Source: an uncultured Amylibacter sp. (GTDB taxonomy: Bacteria > Pseudomonadota > Alphaproteobacteria > Rhodobacterales > Rhodobacteraceae). Taken from it: a stretch of DNA of 64,000 bases. The notes below the pieces were generated by a model that did no database searches, was not told the DNA's origin, and saw nothing but the letters and a program-made list of their open reading frames with translations. A program made the translations under genes and the position numbers. Positions within the stretch are counted from its first letter, which is position 1. Each line of letters begins with the position of its first letter. This document shows, piece by piece, positions 57,717-64,000 of this stretch. Location of the stretch: positions 868,001 to 932,000 of the forward strand of contig CANMGS010000001.1 of NCBI GenBank assembly GCA_947497475.1, in the 5' to 3' direction.

Positions 57717-58463
57717 TTATATACCACCAGCAACATCAATAATCGTCCCTGTCGAATAAGACGCCGCATCACTGCAAAGCCAAACAATTGCCTCTGCAAC
57801 CTCTTCCGCCGTTCCAGACCTTGCCATTGGGACTTCTTTTCCTAGTCTTTGAGCGCGGCCTGGTTGACCATTTCTTGCATGTATTTCTGTTTCAATAAGT
57901 CCAGGTCGCACAGCATTCACACGGATATTCTGATCAGCCAATTCCTTTGACAGGCCAATGGTCAAAGTATCCATTGCGCCTTTAGTTGCAGCATAATCTA
58001 CGTATTGAAATGCAGAACCCAACCTAGACGCAGCAGACGATACAAACACAATTGAGGCTGATGGCTCGGATAAATTACGTGGTAGCTGTCGCGCTGCCTC
58101 GCGGGCGCAAAACAGGGTACCAACCATGTTTACATCAATGACATTTCTTAAACGTTCCTCTGTCATTTCTGCCAATGCCATTTGTGGTGCAACAATGCCC
58201 GCATTTAAAACCACAGCATCAATTTTCCCAAATTCAGATGCGGTTTTTTCAAACATCCGAACAACTTCGGTTTCTTTAGAAATATCTCCCTGAACTATAT
58301 AGGCGCTACCACCAGCAGCTTTAATAGCTGCAGCGGTTTCTTCTGCTTCGGCCAAACCTGAGCGGTAATTCACACCAACAGACCATCCATTCATACCAGC
58401 AAGAATAGCAGTAGCTCTGCCAATCCCGCGCGATGCCCCAGTGATTAGTATGTTTTTAGACAA
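57717..58463 (-). CDS. SDR-family oxidoreductase
   Basis: A classical short-chain dehydrogenase of about 248 aa, FabG-like. The NADP loop ILITGASRGIGRATAI, the NAG segment VVLNAGIV, the catalytic Ser-Tyr-Lys (SSAASRLGSAFQYVDYAATK) and PGLIETE are all present. The best start is a TTG giving LSKNILITGAS, because the frame upstream is open but belongs to the preceding gene; the two overlap by eight bases. The substrate is unknown. The upstream gene encodes a phage-like small domain protein. Confidence 0.85.
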   Translation of the reverse strand: MSKNILITGASRGIGRATAILAGMNGWSVGVNYRSGLAEAEETAAAIKAAGGSAYIVQGDISKETEVVRMFEKTASEFGKIDAVVLNAGIVAPQMALAEMTEERLRNVIDVNMVGTLFCAREAARQLPRNLSEPSASIVFVSSAASRLGSAFQYVDYAATKGAMDTLTIGLSKELADQNIRVNAVRPGLIETEIHARNGQPGRAQRLGKEVPMARSGTAEEVAEAIVWLCSDAASYSTGTIIDVAGGI

Positions 58464-58695
58464 TTTCCAAAACACGGTGCTGTTTAAAGCTGCGCCATGC
58501 GTTGTCTGTTTGGCAATAAATAGAAATGCGGCCGCTGCTTTTGATGCTGTCATCCAGCTTTAGCTCACTGCTGGGCTGAAATGACCCGTTGATAATACGT
58601 GTTGATCCGTCAGTTTTCAGAACAGTAACCTTTGCGGTGTCAGTTCCTTTCGCTTTGACCAAGTCCCATACTTTGGATTCGCTAAGTGGCTCCAT
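58456..58695 (-). CDS. Small WYL_2/Sm-like SH3-barrel-type protein
   Basis: A 79-aa protein in which KVTVLKTDGSTRIINGSFQP and CQTDNAWRSFKQHRV match the pattern of the WYL_2 (DUF2693, Sm-like SH3 beta-barrel) domain, typically seen in phage proteins and phage-derived genes. The ATG chosen (MEPLSESKVW) has AGGGAGA nine bases upstream; the frame is open 20 codons further. The ORF ends inside the SDR gene (eight-base overlap), suggesting a two-gene transcript. Function unknown. Confidence 0.55.
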   Translation of the reverse strand: MEPLSESKVWDLVKAKGTDTAKVTVLKTDGSTRIINGSFQPSSELKLDDSIKSSGRISIYCQTDNAWRSFKQHRVLEIV

Positions 58696-58839
58696 AGATG
58701 TGTTCTCCCTTGTGTCTATATCTATCAGCTTACTTAAATAATCAGCAGAGTCCAAAATTTTCGGATAACTTTTTTAAATGCACCTGCTTTTTAGACGGTT
58801 TTGCTTTCCAGCCTTTAAAACTGCGGGTATGAAAGGCCT

Positions 58840-59451
58840 ATGACAAATTATCTTTACCAAGGCGATCTGCCTGACGACCTAGATCTTGGCCCGATTGTGG
58901 CTATCGATAGTGAAACCATGGGCTTGATTCCACACCGTGATCGACTGTGTGTGATCCAACTCTCATCTGGCGACGGCAATGCGCATCTGGTTCAGATTGC
59001 ACAAGATCAAACAGAAGCACCTAATCTGTGTGCAATGCTGGCAAACCCTGATCAATTAAAGCTGTTCCACTTTGGTCGTTTTGATATTGCCGTTATGGAA
59101 AATCGTTTTGGTGTGCGCTGTGCGCCTGTTTATTGCACCAAGATCGCTTCTAAATTGGTGCGTACCTATACAGACCGCCATGGGCTGAAAAACCTGCTTC
59201 AAGAACTGCTAAGTGTTGATATTTCCAAACAACAACAAAGCTCAGATTGGGGCGCTGCGGACTTAACAAAAGAACAAATCGCTTATGCGGCATCTGATGT
59301 TTTATACCTGCACGAACTTAAAGAAGAGCTGGATTCGCGCTTGATCCGCGAAGGGCGCATGGAGCTGGCACAAGCCTGTTTTGATTTCCTACCACACCGT
59401 GCAGCATTAGATTTAGAAGGTTGGCCCGATACAGATATCTTTGCGCATTAA
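58840..59451 (+). CDS. rnd: Ribonuclease D-type 3'-5' exonuclease
   Basis: A DEDDy-family nuclease of 203 aa, catalytic domain only, without the HRDC domains of E. coli RNase D. The acidic residues are in AIDSETMGL (D, E), FHFGRFDIAVM (D) and YAASDVLYLHEL (Tyr and the last Asp). It is expected to trim tRNA 3' ends or other small RNAs. It lies upstream of lptCAB as in other Rhodobacteraceae. Confidence 0.9.
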   Translation: MTNYLYQGDLPDDLDLGPIVAIDSETMGLIPHRDRLCVIQLSSGDGNAHLVQIAQDQTEAPNLCAMLANPDQLKLFHFGRFDIAVMENRFGVRCAPVYCTKIASKLVRTYTDRHGLKNLLQELLSVDISKQQQSSDWGAADLTKEQIAYAASDVLYLHELKEELDSRLIREGRMELAQACFDFLPHRAALDLEGWPDTDIFAH

Positions 59452-59532
59452 TCCGCCGCAACAAAATTTCGTTACGAAACTGTGCGGGGCACATCTATTG
59501 ACCCACGCCCAACATAAGCCCATGTAACCAGT

Positions 59533-60165
59533 ATGACAGAAGTAAAAGACACCTATTCGCAGTTTGTGCGCTTTGCCAAAATTGGGCTTCCCATTTTGGC
59601 AGCTTTGTTGATGATTGGTGTTTTTGTTTTCACCAAATCCAACCCTATCCGTGACGGTATTATTATTGCCGACAGCAAACTGGCCGAATTGGCTGTTGGG
59701 CAAAAAATTACCAATCCACATTATTCTGGCGTGACGAAATCTGGTGATGCTTTTTCAATCTCTGCTGAATCTGCTTTACCAAATGCACCAAAGCCAGATC
59801 AAATTGATCTGGTGGCTCCAAGTACAACAATTGGTTTCTCTGACGGATTAGAAGTGAAAACCGATGCTCAAGAGGGGCGGTTAGATCTGGAAACACAGGA
59901 AGCAACATTAAGCGGTTCAGTTGCTTTAAAAACGTCTGATAAATACACGGCCAATGCTGAAAAGATCATTTTGAACTTCTTTACTGGAAACGCAACCAGC
60001 CCAGGTCCAGTAGAGGCAAGTGGGCCAGTTGGAAATATCACTGCAGGGTCTATGGATTTGACACAAGATCTGCACAAACCACAACCAAGTGAAGGCCCAA
60101 TTCTTCGCTTTGGCAATGGCGTAAAACTGATATACTATCCAAAACAAGCAATCGAAAACGAATAG
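59533..60165 (+). CDS. lptC: LPS export protein LptC
   Basis: A 210-aa bitopic protein of the LPS bridge. One N-terminal transmembrane helix (about 18-37, IGLPILAALLMIGVFVFTK) is followed by a periplasmic beta-jellyroll with repeated short beta strands (NPHYSGVTKSGDAFSISAE). It links LptB2FG to LptA in the periplasm. Low sequence similarity is normal for LptC; the assignment rests mainly on the lptA and lptB neighbours. Confidence 0.86.
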   Translation: MTEVKDTYSQFVRFAKIGLPILAALLMIGVFVFTKSNPIRDGIIIADSKLAELAVGQKITNPHYSGVTKSGDAFSISAESALPNAPKPDQIDLVAPSTTIGFSDGLEVKTDAQEGRLDLETQEATLSGSVALKTSDKYTANAEKIILNFFTGNATSPGPVEASGPVGNITAGSMDLTQDLHKPQPSEGPILRFGNGVKLIYYPKQAIENE

Positions 60166-60175
60166 GTGGAATGGC

Positions 60176-60634
60176 GTGGGTAAGTTAATAATTTCAATAG
60201 TAGCACTCTCTTTGCTAGCGCCACCGGCTTTTTCGCAGTCAACTGAAAGCAATGCATCACTGCCGGTCGAGGCAACCGCAGATAATTTGCAGGTAAACAG
60301 CCAAGAAAATTCAGCCGTATTTTCTGGTAATGCTAAAGTAATACAAGGTATTTTAAATTTAACCGCAAATACCATTACGGTGTTTTTCGAAGAAGAGGCT
60401 AAGAATATTTCATCCGTCGATGCTCTTGGCAGCGTTAAATTTACAAATGGCACTGAAACGGCCGAAGCCAGTAGCGCAAACTTTAATGTTGCTACACAAA
60501 CGATTTTATTTACAGGGAACGTTATATTACGCCAAGCGCAGACCGTTCTGACTGGAAACCAACTGACCTATAATATTACAACAGGCCGCAGTAAAATGAC
60601 TGGCAATGTAAAAACCATTTATAAGCCAAATTAA
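60176..60634 (+). CDS. lptA: LPS transport protein LptA
   Basis: A 152-aa periplasmic OstA-type protein. A signal peptide (IVALSLLAPPAFS) precedes beta repeats with EATADNLQVNSQENSAVFSG and the matching SVKFTNGTETAEASSANFNV, the LptA/OstA pattern. The start is GTG, preceded by AGGTGG at a good distance. It carries LPS across the periplasm as a polymeric bridge together with LptC, encoded ten bases upstream. Confidence 0.87.
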   Translation: MGKLIISIVALSLLAPPAFSQSTESNASLPVEATADNLQVNSQENSAVFSGNAKVIQGILNLTANTITVFFEEEAKNISSVDALGSVKFTNGTETAEASSANFNVATQTILFTGNVILRQAQTVLTGNQLTYNITTGRSKMTGNVKTIYKPN

Positions 60635-60637
60635 ATT

Positions 60638-61396
60638 ATGAGCGCTTCTACTGCTAAAAAACCTGACCCTAAAACAAACGGCTTGATTGTTAAAAACATC
60701 AAGAAATCTTTCAAGCAAAGACATGTTTTAGAGGATGTCAGCCTAGAATTAGGGCAAGGTGAAGTTGTTGCCTTACTTGGCCCCAATGGCGCAGGCAAAA
60801 CGACATGCTTTTATTCTGTTGTTGGGCTTATACGCCCTGACGCAGGCAGTGTTTCTGTAAATGGGCGCGAAGCAACAAAACTACCAATGTATCGCCGCGC
60901 CCAAATGGGAATTGGCTATCTGCCACAAGAAGCAAGCATTTTTCGCGGTATGAATGTTGAGCAAAATATCCAGTCTATTTTAGAAATTTGGGAACCCGTT
61001 AAAGCGGAACAAAAGATCAAACTTGAACAACTATTGGAAGAATTTTCAATTACACACATCCGTAATTCATCAGCATTAGCACTATCTGGTGGTGAGCGGC
61101 GCCGCGTTGAAATTGCGCGGTGCCTGGCAAGTGATCCCAAATATGTCCTATTAGATGAACCTTTCGCGGGCGTTGATCCAATCGCTGTTGGTGATATACG
61201 CGATCTGGTATCAAAGCTTAAAAGCCGTGACATTGGCGTTCTGATTACGGATCATAATGTACGTGAAACACTAGAAATCGTGGATCGCGCTTATATTTTG
61301 CATGGCGGCAAAGTACTTATGAGCGGAACACCCGAAGAAGTTGTTTCCGATCCAAACGTTAGAAGTGTTTATCTTGGAAGTACTTTTAAAATATAG
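60638..61396 (+). CDS. lptB: LPS export ABC transporter ATPase LptB
   Basis: The ATPase of LptB2FG, 252 aa, cytoplasmic. Walker A LLGPNGAGKTTCF, the Q-loop PQEASIF, the signature LALSGGERRRVEIAR and Walker B YVLLDEPFAGVDP are intact, and the H-loop is in LITDHNVRE. It starts three bases after lptA. In many proteobacteria rpoN follows lptB, but here hpf follows after a 171-bp gap. Confidence 0.95.
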   Translation: MSASTAKKPDPKTNGLIVKNIKKSFKQRHVLEDVSLELGQGEVVALLGPNGAGKTTCFYSVVGLIRPDAGSVSVNGREATKLPMYRRAQMGIGYLPQEASIFRGMNVEQNIQSILEIWEPVKAEQKIKLEQLLEEFSITHIRNSSALALSGGERRRVEIARCLASDPKYVLLDEPFAGVDPIAVGDIRDLVSKLKSRDIGVLITDHNVRETLEIVDRAYILHGGKVLMSGTPEEVVSDPNVRSVYLGSTFKI

Positions 61397-61567
61397 ATAA
61401 AATCCGCCTAACTATTTTTTTATTACGGATTCTATTGCACGACTCGGAAACCCGTCCTAAGTTAAGAGTATGAAATTTCCACATTCTAAATTTTAACTTT
61501 TGTCTGGCAGTGTCAGGCACGTGTTTGCGTGTGGGACGTTCATATTTATAATAAATAAGGAGCTTTA

Positions 61568-62143
61568 ATGCGTTATCAAATCAGCGGAAAACAAATCGAC
61601 ATAGGCGAATCATTAACCACTCACGTTAAAACTGAAATTGGAGAAATTACTGGCAAATATGCAGAACGACCGACTGAAGCACACGTCACTTTTTCAAAAG
61701 ATGCCTATGAGTTACGCTGCGAAACGACAATACATTTATCAACAGGCTTAACTGTTGCTGCTGAAGGAAAGGCAACGGAAATATATGATTCCTTTGAGAA
61801 ATGTTCTGAAAAAGTTGAAAAACAACTTAGACGTTACAAAAGGCGCCTAAAAGATCACCATAAAGAGCGTGTAACACCGGTTGAAGTTATGGAAGCTTCG
61901 TCGTATATCCTCGCTGGAGAAGACACAGACGATGCAAATGAGCCAGAATCGCTTCAGCCAGTTATCGTCGCGGAAATGGAAACTAAAATTCAGTCCTTAT
62001 CAGTTGGTGAAGCTGTCATGCAGATGGAACTAGCGGATGAGCCTGTTTTGGTTTTTAGAAATGAAGGCCATAAACGCTTAAGCGTTGTGTATAAGAGGAA
62101 AGACGGAAACATAGGCTGGATCGATCCAACCAATTTAGAGTGA
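61568..62143 (+). CDS. hpf: Ribosome hibernation promoting factor, long form
   Basis: A 191-aa long HPF. The N-terminal S30AE/YfiA domain (about 1-100) has QISGKQIDIGESLTTHVK and YDSFEKCSEKVEKQLRRYK. The C-terminal dimerisation domain (about 135-191) has MQMELADEPVLVFRNEGHKR and closes with GNIGWIDP. Long HPF pairs ribosomes into 100S dimers in stationary phase or starvation. The strong AAGGAG site lies just before the ATG. ptsN follows 29 bases later. Confidence 0.92.
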   Translation: MRYQISGKQIDIGESLTTHVKTEIGEITGKYAERPTEAHVTFSKDAYELRCETTIHLSTGLTVAAEGKATEIYDSFEKCSEKVEKQLRRYKRRLKDHHKERVTPVEVMEASSYILAGEDTDDANEPESLQPVIVAEMETKIQSLSVGEAVMQMELADEPVLVFRNEGHKRLSVVYKRKDGNIGWIDPTNLE

Positions 62144-62172
62144 TCGACTGGAATATTTTCTGGCAGTAACAC

Positions 62173-62637
62173 ATGGAACTTACGGAAATTCTCGTAGCAG
62201 ACGCAGTGCATTATGCACAAAGCGCATCTAGCAAGAAGCGGCTTCTTCAGAAAATCTCTGAACAGGCTGCTTCCATCTATGATATGGATAGCGAGCAAGT
62301 CTTTGCAGCTTTAACTGCGCGCGAAGCTTTGGGCACAACGGGTGTAGGCCGCGGTGTAGCTATTCCGCATGCACGGTTTGAAAACCTTGACCGTGTTGTT
62401 GGTTTATTCACACGACTAGAAAAACCGTTGGATTATGATTCAATGGATCATCAGCCAGTGGATTTGGTTTTCACTTTGCTTGCACCACAAAAAGAAGGCG
62501 CAGACCATCTGAAAGCTCTAGCACTGGTTTCTAGGACATTACGAGATGAGAGTGTTTGTTCAAAACTACGCTCAAACCAAAATGTTCAAGCGATCTTTTC
62601 TATCTTAGTGGAAAGTAAATCATCTCAGGCCGCTTAA
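62173..62637 (+). CDS. ptsN: Nitrogen-regulatory PTS EIIA component PtsN
   Basis: A 154-aa EIIA-Ntr-type protein with the phosphorylated His H66 in VGRGVAIPHARF and VFTLLAPQKEGADHLKALA. It takes part in the PTS-Ntr chain (PtsP, PtsO) that links nitrogen and carbon status to K+ transport and other targets in the cytoplasm. It ends by a four-base overlap with the convergent sulfotransferase gene. Confidence 0.9.
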   Translation: MELTEILVADAVHYAQSASSKKRLLQKISEQAASIYDMDSEQVFAALTAREALGTTGVGRGVAIPHARFENLDRVVGLFTRLEKPLDYDSMDHQPVDLVFTLLAPQKEGADHLKALALVSRTLRDESVCSKLRSNQNVQAIFSILVESKSSQAA

Positions 62638-64000
62638 GAGCGCCAAGATTTAAACCCAAAATTCATATAATCGCGAGAGTACGCTTTCGCGATTAACTCT
62701 TCTACCTCGCCATCATAAACTTGCGCTATTGAAAATGCAGCCTCGTCTTCTTCAATATTACCTACAGCAATATTTGGTAAACCAAGCTGATCTTCAATAA
62801 GGGTTAAAGCCGCTTTATACGTTTCCTCACGCAGTAAATAATCTGGATGTACGGCTTTTGTATAGCCACCAAGGATCGCAGATTGGCTTGCCCATGAATG
62901 ATCAATGCGCGCACGTGTTTGGCCTTTTAAATTACCATTTAAAAACTTCGCAAACTTTTTGAACGCTTGGCGATAATCCTCTACATCATACCCGATGCTG
63001 TCCAACGCACCTCTATTAAGTGTTTCACATAAAGCTGAATCGGGTAACTTCACATTGTACTGTTCTGTGAGAATTTTCCGTATCCAAGGGAATCCGCTAT
63101 CGCCCGCCTGAAAGATATGTCTGTTAAATGCATCATGCGCACGAACAACTGGATGCGTTAACATCGTAAAGGAAACCCGCGTTTGATGATTTCTAAGCCA
63201 CTCAAAGACCTCTTTCTGTTTCAATCCAGAAGACAATTGACCATCACTATGTGATGACATCCAGTTTTCTAGGACGGATTGACCAAATGTGCCAATCGGT
63301 TGAAACAGTAGGGGGGCGTTATCCCCAATTATGAAATTCTTTGCTGCCGCGTGACGTTCGGGTTCATGAAACTCTGGCAAACCAGAGTCCAGAAAATTGA
63401 TGGATTTAACTTGCTCCATCATTTCTTTGTAGTTGTTTACTTTCTCTGACAAGCCCTCGGGATTTTGACGTTTTATTTTTTCTTTCAGATCATCAAGCTC
63501 TTCTTCACTTTCTAAAAAATGTGACAGGCCATTGAAAACATCTAGCTGACCTAAGTCAGTATAGGACAATTGAAACGCCGCTTGTCCCGTTTTTTGTAAA
63601 GTTGCTTTGATCTTCTTTGCAAACTCAGACAAAGTATTCACATAGGATTTAAAGCCAAGAATATCAAAATCAACTTGCGCCGTTTTGCGTTTGTGTAAGT
63701 CTGACAATTTCCATTGATCTGTTTTACGCGCAATTGCATAAGAAATATAAGAGTCTAGCGGGTTTCTCGTCAGGACAATCTTTGCACAAGTTTCATCTTC
63801 TAACACATAGTCCAACACCCTGCGATCATGATCAGAAAATAATCTAAAACCTGGCAAGTTATCATTATTCTGCGCAACCATTTTTCGGATTAGTTTAAAA
63901 GGATCTTTATCACGATCCACCGTGTCCATACCGCAAAAAGTTTCCTGATTTGGGAACCCAATAAAGCTGGGGTTAAACAGCTCACCATTACATGAAAAAC
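62634..64000 (-). CDS. Large sulfotransferase-like protein, N terminus beyond the right edge
   Basis: The frame stays open to the window edge, with FSCNGELFNPSFIGFPNQETF in frame upstream of the first internal ATG, so the gene starts outside. The visible 455 residues show two sulfotransferase-like parts. The first is Stf0/NodH-like (VLTRNPLDSYISYAIARKT then DQWKLSD, with a following alpha region to about 220). The second (about 265-420 of the visible part) resembles the family-2 pattern: LTHPVVRAHDAFNRHIF, FAKFLNGNL, DHSWASQSAIL and VHPDYLLREE. The P-loop for PAPS binding of the first domain is off the edge. Substrate unknown. Confidence 0.7.
   Translation of the reverse strand, partial: FSCNGELFNPSFIGFPNQETFCGMDTVDRDKDPFKLIRKMVAQNNDNLPGFRLFSDHDRRVLDYVLEDETCAKIVLTRNPLDSYISYAIARKTDQWKLSDLHKRKTAQVDFDILGFKSYVNTLSEFAKKIKATLQKTGQAAFQLSYTDLGQLDVFNGLSHFLESEEELDDLKEKIKRQNPEGLSEKVNNYKEMMEQVKSINFLDSGLPEFHEPERHAAAKNFIIGDNAPLLFQPIGTFGQSVLENWMSSHSDGQLSSGLKQKEVFEWLRNHQTRVSFTMLTHPVVRAHDAFNRHIFQAGDSGFPWIRKILTEQYNVKLPDSALCETLNRGALDSIGYDVEDYRQAFKKFAKFLNGNLKGQTRARIDHSWASQSAILGGYTKAVHPDYLLREETYKAALTLIEDQLGLPNIAVGNIEEDEAAFSIAQVYDGEVEELIAKAYSRDYMNFGFKSWRS

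Noticed and set aside
1..64000. Mobile element, prophage, tRNA or CRISPR array
   Set aside because: No integrase, transposase, terminal repeats, clover-leaf-like sequence or regularly spaced repeats were seen by eye; a scan with dedicated tools could still find a short tRNA or IS remnant.

Overview
The window looks like a stretch of chromosome from an alphaproteobacterium of the Rhodobacteraceae/Roseobacter group with fairly low GC for that family (judged by eye). The evidence is the lineage-typical gene set and order: rnd-lptC-lptA-lptB-hpf-ptsN, uppP facing an NDUFA9-like gene, a DUF2794 gene, an IalB-family protein, HspQ, a long GTP cyclohydrolase II and an AnsA-type asparaginase. Coding density is high and divided between both strands. 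I see no insertion sequence, prophage module, CRISPR array, rRNA or tRNA.

Layout. 1-6.3 kb: end of an L,D-transpeptidase gene, ribA, a response regulator, xth, a YbbN/CnoX-type thioredoxin, a LON-substrate-binding protein, a Trm112-type protein, an ectoine-hydrolase-like M24 protein and a 58-residue membrane microprotein. 6.4-16.8 kb: ubiH-like, amidase, dapC-like, ftsK, RidA, lolA, a lytic-transglycosylase lipoprotein, an AEC transporter, hspQ and a secreted unknown. 16.8-25.2 kb: gamma-glutamyltransferase, a 464-bp gap with regulatory DNA and a candidate small RNA, DUF2794, NlpC/P60, M17 aminopeptidase, an Hpt-like protein, carbonic anhydrase, SRPBCC and a MuiA/DUF4139 protein. 25.3-33 kb: asd, a secreted protein with an apparent AUC start, fosX, DUF3179, an EamA transporter and the fused indolepyruvate ferredoxin oxidoreductase. 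33-42 kb: leuB, a membrane unknown, leuD, leuC, a three-gene XRE/DUF2975 cassette, an MscS channel, asparaginase and IalB. 42-49.4 kb: rlmN, two L,D-transpeptidases around a CAP-domain lipoprotein, a small Ser/Ala-rich protein, a nucleotide-sugar-epimerase-like gene, queG, GST, mtgA and a membrane unknown. 49.4-64 kb: gltB, a 64-codon bridging ORF, gltD, uppP, NDUFA9-like, SDR, a WYL_2-like small protein, rnd, lptCAB, hpf, ptsN and a right-edge sulfotransferase.

Two themes recur. One is envelope building: LolA, LptCAB, UppP, MtgA, three L,D-transpeptidases, an SLT lipoprotein and an NlpC/P60 hydrolase. The other is nitrogen and amino-acid metabolism: GltBD, LeuBCD, Asd, DapC, asparaginase, amidase, GGT and PtsN. 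I found no obviously new multi-gene system. The best leads are a sulfotransferase that appears to carry two different sulfotransferase domains, a FosX with every catalytic residue in register, a non-AUG (ATC) start, a small ORF locked by ATGA overlaps between gltD and gltB, a candidate small RNA near 18.7 kb, and several perfect inverted repeats in promoter regions.
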